DNA from: Macrotis lagotis | Taxonomy: Eukaryota; Chordata; Mammalia; Peramelemorphia; Peramelidae | Direction: 5' to 3' | DNA: 64,000 bases | NCBI RefSeq assembly: GCF_037893015.1 | Contig: NC_133665.1 | Span: 106,359,937 to 106,423,936, forward strand | Shown here: in pieces, positions 45,101-55,844 of the stretch | How positions within the stretch are numbered: position 1 is the first letter of the stretch | How the letters are laid out: every line of letters starts with the position of its first letter | Translations under genes and position numbers: made by a program | Notes under the pieces: generated by a model | The model's database searches: none | The model's input: only the letters and a program-made list of their open reading frames with translations | Told to the model about the DNA's origin: nothing

Positions 45101-45260
45101 TTGTTGTTGTTGTTTTAGATTTTTTTCAAGGCAATGGGGTTAAGTGGCTTGCCCAAGGCCACACGGCTAGGTAATTATTAAGTGTCTGAGACCGGATTTG
45201 AACCCAGGTACTCCTGACTCCAAAGTCGGTGCTCTATTCACTGAGCTACCTAGCCGCCCC
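45100..45260 (-). mobile_element. Marsupial tRNA-derived SINE
   Basis: (GTT)n-rich tail, 'caaggcaatggggttaagtgg', to 'tacctagccgcccc'. The flanks 'atttctcttg' (left) and 'atttctcgtg' (right) look like a 10-bp target-site duplication with one change. Confidence 0.9.
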
Positions 45261-45309
45261 AATTTCTCGTGTTTTTAAGTCACAGATTTAGGACCTCATC
45301 AGAACCAGT

Positions 45310-45560
45310 TAGGTGGTACAATAGATAGATTGCCAAGTCTAGAGTCAGAAAGACCTAAATTCAAATTTGACCTCAGATACTGAAGTGTGTGACCCTGGGC
45401 AAGTCAGTAAATTCTCTGTCTTAGTTCCCTCAGTTATAATATGAAGATAATAATAGCACCTATTTCCCAAGGTGGTTGTGAGAACTAAATAATATATGTA
45501 AAACATTTAGCACAGTCTCTGGAACATAAAAGATGCTTAATAATTGCTTGTTTCCTGTTG
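45310..45560 (+). repeat. MIR-type SINE, nearly full
   Basis: 'gccaagtctagagtcagaaagacc', 'tgtgaccctgggcaagtcag', 'taatagcacctatttcccaaggtgg', 'gaactaaataatatatgtaaaac', 'aaagatgcttaataattgc'. Confidence 0.85.
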
Positions 45561-45719
45561 TTAATATGTAAGGAGAGGAGCATAGTCTACCTGATTGAAC
45601 TTCAGATTAGGTACTGGGGAGAGAAGATGGAGAAGCAGAGTACACAGATTATGGGGAATCTGCAATGCTAGGCAAAAGAGTTATAAATGGTGAACTAAAA
45701 TCAAGTGTCAGGAGGTGAA

Positions 45720-45960
45720 GGGGAGAGAATATTGGAATCAGGAAGTCTTATCGTCCTAACTACAGACCTGACCTCAGATACTTACTAGCTGTGTGACCCT
45801 AGATAAGTCACTTAACCCTATTTGCCTCAGTTTCTCATCTGTAAAATGAACTGATGAAAGAAATGACAAACTACTCCAGTATCTTTGCCAAGAAAACTCT
45901 AAATAAGGTCACAAAGAGTAGGATATGATTGGAACAATTCAAGAACAACAACAGAGACCC
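45720..45960 (+). mobile_element. MIR-derived SINE ('aagaaaactctaaat' class)
   Basis: 'ttggaatcaggaagtcttatcg', 'gtgaccctagataagtcacttaacc', 'agtatctttgccaagaaaactc', 'gattggaacaattc', (aac)n tail. Confidence 0.85.
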
Positions 45961-46355
45961 AAGCCCAGGAACTCAATTTCACATTCCTCTAACCTACCTG
46001 GGCTGGCAATGAGGCCCTTGTGGTGAAGTATGGGTACCCAGGCAGAAGGACAAGACAGGATGGGACTGGCCTCAGGGGACTCTGTCCTTAAATACAGCTC
46101 CCTCCCTAGTTCTCAGCATGGTTCCCCATTAACTGAAGGGCTTGTCATCTCCCCTTGACTGACAGGCAGAGTTATTTAACTAACAATGGCACTCCATGAC
46201 AGTCCCTCAATTCCCCTTCTGCTTTCCCGGTCTACTCTCAATACCCCTGGGGCTCTGACTCCCAGTTCCAGCAAAGTCCCAGAGCTCAGCCTGAGGCATT
46301 CATGTGAGTGTTAGGGAGGGGGAAGGAGAGGCTTAGGAAACCCAGAAGTGGAGGA
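45961..46355. promoter_or_regulatory. Non-repeat island, possible regulatory element
   Basis: Contains a TGACAG (MEIS/TGIF-like) at 46,160-46,165, 'gttatttaactaac' and a SOX-type AACAATGG at 46,182-46,189. No exon recognised. Confidence 0.25.
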
Positions 46356-46359
46356 AAGA

Positions 46360-46540
46360 TTCTTTATGGGATCAAAAGATTTAAAGCCAGAAGAGCCCTT
46401 AGAACATAAAATTTCAGAAAAGGAAGGGACCTTAGAACATGGACTATTAGAACTCGAAGTTTCCTTAGAAAGCAGCCTAATCCACTCATTCTATAGATGA
46501 AGAAATTAAAGTCCAAAAAAAGGAAATTATTCCTTTTGAT
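46360..46540 (+). repeat. MIR-type SINE starts in tandem
   Basis: 'aaagatttaaagccagaagagcccttag' and 'acataaaatttcagaaaaggaagggaccttag' and 'gaactcgaagtttccttag' are three partial copies of the same start, then 'ctatagatgaagaaattaaagtcc'. Confidence 0.55.
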
Positions 46541-47244
46541 GTCAAATACCTAGCCTGTTTTGGTGCAAGGTCAAATACAGGATTTAAAAAAGTCCAAATT
46601 CAAGTCTTTCCTTATTTCTACCTCCTACCCATATCCTATCCCATAGAAGACCCAAGCCCTGTCAGACTCAAATCTTGCACACTGGGATCTCCCCATAAAA
46701 GCTGGGGATATAGAAGTGTTTGTTGGAAGAGTAGGAGAAGACTTTGGAAACTTCAGTTGGCACCTGAGGGTAATATTTGAATTTATGGAAAGTAGGAAGA
46801 TGGCAGCATTTCAGCCAGAGGAACAGGGAGCAAAGTCATTGAATTAGAAAGAAATCTAAATTAAATGATATATGATGAGAAATCCTGTCTGGTTAGAGAA
46901 GGTAAGTAATTTCAGGGTGGAAAAGGGTGAAGACTCAGAGTAGTGTAATATTGTGGAGGGGGGAGGGGGGATGTTTCATTTTAGGCATAGAGGTATTAGA
47001 AATGGAAAAGTAAATGGTGTAGTCAACAGAGTTATCAGACTTGGAATCTGAGTGGATTTCAATTTTATTTGTATTTCCAACTCTTAAGTAGCCCAAAAAT
47101 TCAATCTTAATCTCTTTCATCTATTAAATGAGGGTAATGATCCTTGCCCAATCCCCCTCAGAGGGCCCTACAAGTGTTTTGTAGATTGCAAAATCCTAGG
47201 TACAAATAAGCTCTTATTTTTAAGACCCTAGGACTTAATTCTGA
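46541..47244. other. No recognised gene; MIR piece at right
   Basis: A G-rich run at 46,955-46,970. A MIR-like piece covers about 47,005-47,220 ('acttggaatctgagtggatttc', 'tattaaatgagggtaatgatcc'). Confidence 0.45.
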
Positions 47245-47525
47245 TGATGTTTGTCCTTTTTTCTCTAAGAAGACCTGGCATCAGGGAGGTGATGCCATGA
47301 CAAGCAAGTGAATTGAATTTGAATGAGGGGGATGTTGTGCAAAGTCACCAGTCTCACTTTTTCCTCCAGAGTCATCTAAGTCCGGTGGCCAGATATGGAT
47401 CAGGACAACTGAATATGGACTTAGAGGAAAGGCAGTAGAGTTAAGTTACTTGCCCAAAGTCACACAGCTAGTAAGTGTCAAGTGTCTCTGGTCAGATTTG
47501 AACTCACATCATCCTTCAGCACCCA
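47245..47525 (-). repeat. SINE of the 'gacctggcatcagggaggtgatgcc' class
   Basis: 'catcagggaggtgatgccatgac', 'gtgaattgaatttgaatgag', 'cctccagagtcatctaagtcc', 'tgcccaaagtcacacagctagtaag', 'tcagatttgaactcacatc'. Confidence 0.8.
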
Positions 47526-48239
47526 TCTCTACATCTTTTCCCAGTTGACAAGCCAAGTCAGCAAGCATTTATTAAACTCCTACTAGGTGAAGGTTCTCTG
47601 CAAAGACTGAGCTGCTAGTAATTTAAAAGTCAGGGCTATGACCTAAATCTCCTCTATTATAATCATTTAGTAGTTTAGTGATTATTTTCCTTAATCAGTC
47701 CTCCTCGTGCTTCAATTTCCTCCTCTGTTGTTGGGGGTGGGTGAGAAGACTGTCCATTTTACAAATTTCCAGAGACTTGAGGTTCGGGAAGAATCTCCTC
47801 AGATTTCTGGATTCTGACAATAGAGATATGCTTTTTTTTTCCCACAGTTGAATTTTGACAAATAAATTGATTGAATATTAATTATAAACTGAATGACATC
47901 ATTTAAACACAGAACTGACTATTATTTAGAATAGTTGAATCTAAACTTTAAAACTACAAGAAGATTTAAATAACAGATTTTTTTAAACCTCCCGGTATGT
48001 AGCAGTTTCTCCTCTGCCAGGATGTGTAACCTGAATAAAAATAGCCTCTTAATGAATAGCAGGTCTCTGCTCAACTCAGCAGTTATATAACTCTGAGGCG
48101 TTGATGGTCAGTCATGTCCTTAGACAGACAGACCCCTTTTACTACCTGCTTCCTCCACTCATTCGCACCTCAGAAATCACGTTTCTAGATGCTTGACTTC
48201 CACAGGGGCCTAGATGATTCTGCATCATTCTCTTAATTT
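47526..48239. other. No recognised gene
   Basis: A short LINE-derived start ('caagtcagcaagcatttattaaactcc') at 47,553-47,580. 48,030-48,110 holds an 'aaaaatagcc' MEF2-like word. Confidence 0.4.
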
Positions 48240-48440
48240 CTTTTTTTTTTAATTTATTTTTTCATCCATAGGCACATGTGTATTTTAGGTTACAAAATTT
48301 CCTTCCACTCTCCCTTCCCACCCCTCTCCCATCAGTGGTGAACAGTCAGGTTATCATTGTACATAGATATTTTTGATAAACATGTTTACAGATTAGTCAT
48401 TTTTGGTATGAGAAATTAGGATTAAGGGAAAGAGAAACAT
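48240..48440 (-). mobile_element. Possible L1-derived fragment (antisense)
   Basis: T-rich start, 'ttttaggttacaaaatttcc', 'ctcccttcccacccctctcccatc' resemble the antisense L1 end; tentative. Confidence 0.35.
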
Positions 48441-48597
48441 AAGAGATAATTTTTATAAAATGTTATCAGATTCTGAAGGGTTTGGTTCTTTTGTTTTGTT
48501 TTGTTTTTCTTCCTCTTTTCTTTGAGACTTCATTTCCTTTTCCCTTTGTAGAAGATTCTCTTTCCCCACCCTCTGCCTAGGAACTCTGGAGGGAGGA

Positions 48598-48735
48598 AGA
48601 GACAATATAGTAGAAATAACATTGAACCAAAACCAGAATATCTGTTCTAATCCTATTTCTGCTACTTTGAACAAATGGCTTAACCCTTCTAGGCTCTTAG
48701 TTTCCTCATCTTTAAAATGGGTTTGCTTTCAGTTC
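48598..48735 (+). repeat. MIR-type SINE
   Basis: 'gagacaatatagtagaaataacattg', 'gttctaatcctatttctgctac', 'tctaggctcttagtttcctcatctttaaaatggg'. Confidence 0.75.
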
Positions 48736-49309
48736 TGAATCTGGGGCCCAATACTGAATACTAAACTAAAGGTCAAAAAATAATATTTTTACCATAAATG
48801 CTTTCCACTGAAGAAAAGAAAAGAGGGTTCTCCAGATTTCCAAAGAGAGAAACTGAGGGCCCAAACAAGAACTGAGTCTCTCCCTAAGGGCCCTTAGTTT
48901 TAAGAAAAGCTGATTTGAAGAATCCAAAGAATGCAAAATAAAAAATCAGGATGGAGTTATTCCAAAGGATCTTTTCTTTTTTTAGTTTCCTAAAGGGATT
49001 CTCCACAGCTCTCTAAGAGCACTGGAACTGTTTGGAGCTCTGCAAAAATTCCACTGATGCAGAATTCAAATCCACTATTCAGTCAATGATATCTTTGACT
49101 CAGGAGGCTGAGCTCACATGTGAGGGCCTGAAGGGAAGGAGAAAGGCAAGTGTTTGGGAGGAAGCTTGAGGAAAAGGGGGCTGAAGGAGCTCATCCTAAT
49201 AGCAAAGGAGAGGGGTACTTGGAGCCCCCAGTTATCTCTGTCCCACTCAAGCTAAGCTCACCTGTTAGGGTAAAGAAGAGGAGAGGTCTCCTGAATGAGT
49301 TTTTTTTTT
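48736..49309. other. No recognised gene
   Basis: Unassigned, non-repeat-looking. Confidence 0.5.
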
Positions 49310-49620
49310 TTGTCCTTCATTTTTGAAGAAGACCATGACATCAGGGAGGTGATGCCATGATGACAAGCACATGAATTGGATTTGAGTGAGGAGGTGCCAT
49401 GCTAAGTCACCAACCTCACTTTCTCCTCCAGAGCCATCTGGGTCCAGTGGCCAGATATGAATCAGAATGACTTGGAGATGGCCCTGAAAGAGAGGAAATC
49501 AGGGTTAAGTAACTTTCCCAAGGTCAAACAGCTAGTTAGAGTCAAGTGTCTGAGGTCAAATTCAAATTCCTGTCCTGTTGACTCCAAGGTCAGTGCTCTA
49601 TCCACTGCACCATCTAGGCT
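49310..49620 (-). repeat. SINE of the 'gaccatgacatcagggagg' class, full copy
   Basis: 'tccttcatttttgaagaagacc', 'gaggtgatgccatgatgac', 'cagagccatctgggtccagtgg', 'aatcagggttaagtaac', 'gctctatccactgcaccatctagg'. Confidence 0.88.
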
Positions 49621-51110
49621 TGAAGAAGAGCTAGCTAGAAAATATGGAACCTGGAACCCCTCATGCCTCCCTTGTTTCAATGGGGATATGTAGAGTTAGC
49701 CCCAGGAATAGAGGGGGGGCAGGGAGTAGTGCTCCTCATCTCCTGGGACTGTTACTCGGGTTCCTTTCAGAGACTGACTATTCTTCAGTTTTCTCTCTCT
49801 CCACCCCCTTAAGCTCCAGGAGTCAATGGGATGGGGAGGGGGATTACAAAAGTCAGGGCTGTCCTAAATTTGTACCCAAGATTGTGTCCAGGAATTAAAG
49901 AGGCAGCAGTATTTTGGGAAGAGCAATGTCAGTCACCAAGTAATTACTATATACGACCATGCAAAATTCTGGGGGGAGGTCAAAAAAGCCAAGCCCTCAA
50001 GTAGCTCATATTCTAATGGGGAGGACAATAGGCAAAATAACTGTACACAGAAGATGGTGAGATGTGAGAGAGATTATGGAGAAAGAATTACCAGTCTTGG
50101 CAAGTGATTGCATGTTGGAAAGAGATTTGCCTCCCTAGTCTCAGGAGGAAGAGATACACAATCTCTGCCAATGGGGGAGATTTAAGGAGGAATCATTTGT
50201 GTGAAGGGACACACATACCCTCAGGGCATCATTGAACTGAAGAGGAAGGCAGGAGGCACTCGTGTGACCATACCTAAGGAATATAGAATAAGACCAACGT
50301 ATTTAACAAAAGATGCATCATCATCCATCAGGGATCTCTAGTTGACTCCTAGAGGAGCTGTCCAAGATAGAGGACCTGTTGCTACTCTTGGCCTCAGTTC
50401 CAGATTCCAGAGATGTTCCAGAAAGGTCCCAAGGGAATGAGCAGTTTCTTCAGGGCCTTGCAGTCATTCTTCAGGGTGAAATGGCCTCTCCACCAATTAC
50501 TTTCTGGTTCAGAGAGTATTTGAATAAAGTTCCTTTTTAGGATTGACTTCTGGAAAAAAAAAATCATGAAATAGCTTTATTCAGAGACCAGCCTGAGACC
50601 AGTTCTGAACTCCGGGATGGGGGTGGGACGTGGGGAGGGTTGGGGAAGAATAGAAAACTACTGCTTTCCCTGGTCCCAAGACTAAAGATGAAGGTGTCAC
50701 TGACCCTGGGGAAGGGATGTGAGGGCTGTAAAGCCTCAGCTCTCCCTATTCTTCCTAAAGAGTTCTCCTCACTTTAAGTAGCATGTGTGGGAGGGGAGAA
50801 CAGGAATTAACTGAGGTACAAAGCTTAGAGCAGAGATTCAGAGATTACCTAGAGCAGCCTCCTTTCTCTTTTTTTTTTACAGAAGCAATAACTGAGCTCT
50901 AGAGAGGTAGATACTTGCCCAAGATTATACAATCTAATATAAAATTATTTTATAGTATAGTTTGTATATTATATTTAAAATCTTAATAATAATATCACTC
51001 TATATTTTAGATAGCGAAGATACAAAGACAAAAGGAAAAATAGTTCCTACCCTTAAGGAGTTTACTGAGAGATATACCACTTAAATGTACATTTTATTGA
51101 GCAGAGTAAC
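49621..51110. other. Mostly unassigned with LINE-derived pieces
   Basis: 49,930-50,090 and 51,000-51,110 are pieces of the old LINE-derived repeat ('aagccctcaagtagctcatattctaatgg'; 'ataccaagacaaaagg'-like, 'cccttaaggagtttactgag'). 50,860-50,940 is a MIR piece. 50,300-50,560 is non-repeat and ends in 'gaataaagtt', a possible plus-strand poly(A) signal, but no gene could be assembled. Confidence 0.4.
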
Positions 51111-51267
51111 TAGGTTGTCTAGTCCAGCTTGATTTCCCCAACACCAAGCTTACTTATAAAGCATGATCTCTGCAAACATGGAGCTTATTAGCAGATGAAC
51201 ACGAGGCATACACATCTATAACACATAATATGTAAGTGCTACAGAGAAGGGCAAAGGGCTCTGTGAG

Positions 51268-51390
51268 CACTCCTTCCCCACGTGGTGTCATTTCTGCAGC
51301 TTCCAGGAACTTCAATGTTGCCTAAGTTGCTGGTGCATATTGTTCCATACTCAACAATGACTGCCTCCTGAGAAAATAGAAATGGTGAAT
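51268..51390. repeat. Copy 1 of an unclassified duplicated block
   Basis: Shares 'tggtgtcatttctgcag', 'ttgctggtgcat' and 'atgactgcctcctg(a)gagaaaa' with 52,115-52,240, at about 65-70% identity by eye. Confidence 0.6.
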
Positions 51391-51911
51391 ACCAGAGAAA
51401 ATTATTACCAGCTGAATAGGGGGAATAGTGTAAGTTTTCTGGGTAAGTGGAATTTAATTTGGATAACATCCATTGCTCCATTCTTTTTCATTCCTCTGAT
51501 CCTTAGTTTTCCTTCCATGAGAGGGTTCCCCATTTTGGTGAGTGTAGGAATTGTGGACTGGGGGGAGTTCTGGGAATAAAGGAAAACTCAGAAAACAAGG
51601 CTTAGTACAGAATCCTTGAATCCTAATTTAAACCAGAACTCAGTGGCAAAAGCCCCATCCCCAGAAATAAAGCCAACACATGGCAAACTTTACCACCTGC
51701 TTCATCCAGAGTATCCTGAGAGCTTAGATGGAGACTATGGTTTGCTTAGAAAGTGAAAAGATCAAGAATTTGGTTGGAGAGGATTCTGAGACTTAATTCC
51801 AAAATCCACAGTGTTTGTAGCTATGCCTATCCTTAGGATGGGTTTCATACTTGGGGCCTGAGAGCTATGGCCTGGGTTAATTTAGGAATCTCCTTTCTGA
51901 TCATTGTTCTC

Positions 51912-51915
<4 letters not shown>

Positions 51916-51963
<48 letters not shown>
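51916..51963. repeat. (AC)n microsatellite
   Basis: 24 uninterrupted AC units between the two duplicated blocks. Confidence 0.97.
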
Positions 51964-51965
<2 letters not shown>

Positions 51966-52114
51966 ATCTAGGAGGAAAGAAAGATTCTATGAAGTCTCTC
52001 CCCTCCCTTAGCACCTGACTCTAGTGAACACTATTTCTTTGGTAAGTAGGGTGTGAATCATCTGAGCCTCTCTAGAGCTGGCTGTCATTGCTCCTCCATG
52101 CCTGGACCCTAGCC

Positions 52115-52240
52115 TCCCACCACTCTTTCACATGGTGTCCTTTCTGCAGTTTCCTTTTCATCAGAGTAATGCTGCCCATGTTGCTAGTGCATCCTGTCCT
52201 ATGCTCAGAAACGACTGCCTCCTGTGAGAAAACAGAGATG
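52115..52240. repeat. Copy 2 of the duplicated block
   Basis: Same order as copy 1, about 847 bp away, same orientation. On the minus strand both start after a good acceptor ('ttttctcacag' here). Confidence 0.6.
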
Positions 52241-52494
52241 ATGAAATCAGGTCCAGTCCTCACGGAGCTTCTAGTCTGGAGAACTACTAAGGAAAAAGAC
52301 ATTGACCTCTAGGAACTCACACCCTAAGGGAAGTAAAAGGAGTAGATGACCCATGAGTCCTCCCCAAACCGAGAGACACAGAATCCCACTTCAGCTAGCA
52401 TGACTGGCAGGTGCTAGGGGAGGGGCTTGTGGAGTGGAGGGAGTAGAATGTTGGCTACCCAGGAACTGAGTAAATAGCTAGTTATTTCATTTTC

Positions 52495-52860
52495 TCATAG
52501 CCCCCTACCTGGATTATTGTAATTATCTTCTAATCAATCTTTCTTCTTCTAATTCCTTATATATAAATTTATACACCACCCTGATTCATACCTCCATTCA
52601 TCCATGATATTTTCTTCCCAAAAAACTATCCATGGCTCCCTATTACTGAAATGTCTTGCATTCAAGGCCTTTCATGAGCTGGTACCAAATTACCTTTCCA
52701 CCACTTGCCAAATGGAACTCTGCTCCGGACAAACTATCCTCCTTATATACAAAAATCTTATCCTTTCCTATCTGGGAACTTTTGCTAACTCCATTAGTCC
52801 CATCTAGGATGCTTTGCCATTCCAACTCCTGCCCATCCAACCTATCTTTCAATTCAACTC
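52495..52860 (-). mobile_element. L2 LINE (antisense)
   Basis: 'cctggattattgtaattatcttc', 'ccatggctccctattactg', 'cattcaaggcctttcatgagctgg', 'ccattccaactcctgcccatcc'. Confidence 0.85.
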
Positions 52861-52861
52861 A

Positions 52862-53140
52862 ACAAGAATAACAAAGTGCCTATTATGTGTCAAGCATTGT
52901 TCTGGGCTCAGGGAATATAAGACAAAAATGAAAATGGTCTACCCTAAGAGGAAAAATATATCTGAAATTAAATGAACAAAGTCAGTACAAAATATCTAGA
53001 AGAAAATAGAAGGAAAAAACAATATGGCAATGGTGGGGATGGGAAACACTAACAGACAAAGGAATCAGGAAAGATTTAATATAGGAGATGATATATGAGA
53101 CTTTGAAGTGCATTAGGGATTCCAAGAGTCAGAGGTGATG
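52862..53140 (+). repeat. Old LINE-derived repeat
   Basis: 'gtgcctattatgtgtcaagcattgttctgggctcagggaatataagac' and later 'gggattccaagagtcagagg'. Confidence 0.6.
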
Positions 53141-53429
53141 AGGGGTATTGTTCTGGGCTTGGGGGGAGGGGGATGGCTTGTACAAAGATATGAAGATAGG
53201 AGATTATATACAAGAAAAAGCAAGTAAACAACTGGGGTAGGACATAAAGTATCTGAAGAAAAGAATAATGTGAAATAAGTTTGGAGATACAGGATTTCAT
53301 TTTGGTAAAAAAAAAAAAAAAAGAGCCCTGAACTGAGTGTAAGGAGACCTGAGTTGAACTACAGATTGGACTACAGATCAAATCCAGAGAATTGTGCTTA
53401 TTTCCAGGTGCCATATTTTATTCTGATTT

Positions 53430-53640
53430 TAATTTTTTAAATCTATTTCTGATTGATTTTTTTACATCATTTTTATTTCCCAATATATCCCTGCCTTGCT
53501 CAGAAAGTTATCCCTTGGAACAAAGAATAAGAAGATAGAGGGGGGAAAACCCTAACCCAAAATTCAACAAAACTTACTCCCTCATCTAGACACCCCAACT
53601 GAGTGACAAATCTCCATACCCCCCTCCCATTCAAGGTTCA
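53430..53640. repeat. Marsupial repeat of unknown name, copy 1
   Basis: 'tttttacatcatttttatttcccaatatatccctgcc', 'aaagttatcccttggaac', and later 'caaaacttactccctc'. Homologous to 54,355-54,560. Confidence 0.55.
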
Positions 53641-53809
53641 TTGGGAAAGCCATTAGCTGATCTAGGCCTTCTTTCTTTCTTTAACATATACAGACATGAT
53701 AGACTAGATGACCTTTTAGGCATGTTTCAGTTCTGAATCCTAAAATCTGTAAAATCTTTAATTTTTTTCAAATCCCTTCATCATCAGTCTTCTCTCACAG
53801 TTGCTTTTT

Positions 53810-53963
53810 TTTAAGGTTTTTTTTTTTTTGCAAGGCAAATGGGGTTAAGTGGCTTGCCCAAGGCCACACAGCTAGTTAATTATTAAGTGTCTGAGACCGG
53901 ATTTGAACCCAGGTACTCCTGACTCCAAGGCCAGTGCTTTATCCACTACGCCACCTAGCCTGC
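53810..53963 (-). mobile_element. tRNA-derived SINE with 14-bp target duplication
   Basis: Reverse copy with T-rich tail and 'cgccacctagcctgc' end. CTCACAGTTGCTTT occurs at 53,794-53,807 and again at 53,964-53,977. Confidence 0.95.
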
Positions 53964-53977
53964 CTCACAGTTGCTTT

Positions 53978-54300
53978 AAGATCTCTATGAGGCCAAAAAC
54001 CTGGCCGATTCGTTTGCACTCTTCCACTTCCTTGTATCTGTACAGGTTCCCCACATCTGGAACTTTCTTTATCTCTTTTTGTTGAAATCCTTGTTTTTTA
54101 GACCCAGCTTAGATATCAACTCCTCCAGGAAGCTTTCCCTGATTAGTCTACTTCAAAGTACTGCCTTCTTCTTCAAAGTTCCTAGACCACATTGTCTAGA
54201 GCTCTCCTTTGCATCAAATACCTATTTAGATATGAAATGGTATGTTTTAAGCTTCTTGAGGGCAGGGATTTTCTTTTTTGATATAAGCAACCTCTCACAG
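53978..54300 (-). mobile_element. L2 LINE 3' portion (antisense)
   Basis: 'ccccacatctggaactttc', 'cagcttagatatcaactcctccaggaagctttccctg', 'aagcttcttgagggcagggatt'. Confidence 0.85.
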
Positions 54301-54354
54301 AAGCCAACATAGAATCTTTTTTGGAGGTGTTGGGGAAGTTGGCACCCTGGACTA

Positions 54355-54560
54355 CTCAGATTTTTTTCAGGATATTTTATTGATACCTTTTGTTTCCACA
54401 ACTTATTCATTTCCCAAATATCCCCATCCTTCTCTGAAATGAGTCATCCCTTGTAATATAGGGAAAAATAGATAAATAAAAAATAAACAAAACAAGTTAA
54501 CACAGTGACTAATGTGTCCTGTACCTATAGTCCCCCAACTTTCCACCAAAAGAAAGAAAT
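54355..54560. repeat. Marsupial repeat of unknown name, copy 2
   Basis: 'ttttattgataccttttgtttccac', 'catttcccaaatatccccatcc', 'gtcatcccttgtaatatagg', 'tcccccaactttccacc'. Confidence 0.55.
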
Positions 54561-54945
54561 CCAGGGTAAGATTCTTTACACAGTAGATTCTTAATAAATG
54601 TTTTTTTTTAATTTGAATTGACCTTTCAGACTCTTCATTTTCAGTATCCTCTAGTAGATGCACTCTCTTTGGATAGAAAGGTTGGTAAATATTACCTAGG
54701 ACATAGGGAGTTCTGTCAAAAGACATCATCTTTTGTCTTCTACCAAGAATTAGGCAAGGATCCAGTTTGAAGATGCTCTGATGGCCCCACAAGAGCTTTT
54801 CTGAATCTCATCCCTGCTTTCCTCAATTACATTCTGTGATTCCCTCCTTCCCAAAGGTCTCCTTGTATTGGGATTGTGATGAATGAGAACAGATCCTTTG
54901 GCTAAACTATGGATAAGGAAGCTCTCTGTATACTCCCTAATTTAC
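54561..54945. other. No recognised gene
   Basis: Short MIR/L2 tail at 54,585-54,605, otherwise unassigned. Confidence 0.5.
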
Positions 54946-55110
54946 TGTGGTAGAATTTAGAATTACAAAAGATCTTAGAAATTGTCTGGTTCAAACCCAT
55001 TGTTTTACTAAGGAGGAAAATAAAGCATAGAGATAGAGAAAGGTCTAATTTGAATTAAATACAGGTAATAAGTATTGAAATTTTGTATTTAGCTTCCCTG
55101 AAATCCAGTG
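54946..55110 (+). repeat. MIR-type SINE
   Basis: 'agaattacaaaagatcttagaaattgtctgg', 'actaaggaggaaaataaagc', 'gcttccctgaaatccagtg'. Confidence 0.65.
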
Positions 55111-55192
55111 TTCTTTCCACAATATCATGGTTTCCAATCATACCACTACTCTCAATTCCAGTCAAAGTGAGTGTCCTCAAAGGAATGGCATA

Positions 55193-55400
55193 GTCACAGA
55201 ATGTCAGTGCTGGGAGATACTTTAGAGCTGGGAGGGACTTTAAAAAATAGAACACAGAAAACAGAATGTTAGGGCTGGGAGGGACTTTAAAACACAGGAA
55301 ACCAAATGTTAGAGATGGGAGGAACCTTAGAGACTATCTAATCCCACACCACCATTTTGCAGATGAGAAGACTGTTCCCAACTCCCCATTGTGGCCTTCC
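55193..55400 (+). repeat. MIR-type SINE with triplicated start
   Basis: 'acagaatgtcagtgctggg', 'acagaatgttagggctgggaggg' and 'aaatgttagagatgggagg' repeat at about 45-65 bp before one normal continuation ('accttagagactatctaatcc', 'ttgcagatgag'). Confidence 0.75.
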
Positions 55401-55844
55401 AAGAAAGAAGGAAGGTAGATGCCTAAATCCATTTGCTTGCTATTGCTCATCAGCTTTTATTTACTCAAAAATAACAACAGTGTTTTCTGTAATGCCTGCC
55501 TTCCCTAATGTTTCCTGCATAGTTATTCTTCATCGGCAGAACTACAAATTGAGTTGTGGTATAGGGCAATTCCCCAAGCAGGGGAGGGTATGGAACTGGA
55601 GGTAGCATGCTTGGGTTCATGCTTATGTTCTGCTTCGTTCTAAGCTATGGTGGGTGCTACTTCAAAGCTGCTTTAGATTCCAAATCTTCCTTTTCTTCCT
55701 GCCCATGTCCCTGGGAAGAAGGTTGGCCTGAGGTGGGTAGCATCCCACCATTTGATGAAGAACATCCCACCTCCTCAGTCATACACATCTGACCAGGGAG
55801 CAGAGGATGCCTATAGAGATTGCCTGTCTTTCTTCCCATCCCTC
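55401..55844. other. No recognised gene
   Basis: Unassigned; overlapping short frames at 55,607-55,839 show no domain. Confidence 0.45.

Noticed and set aside
52228..52245. C box-like ATGATGA suggesting a C/D snoRNA
   Set aside because: No paired D box or terminal stem at suitable distance, and the duplicated copy lacks the box.
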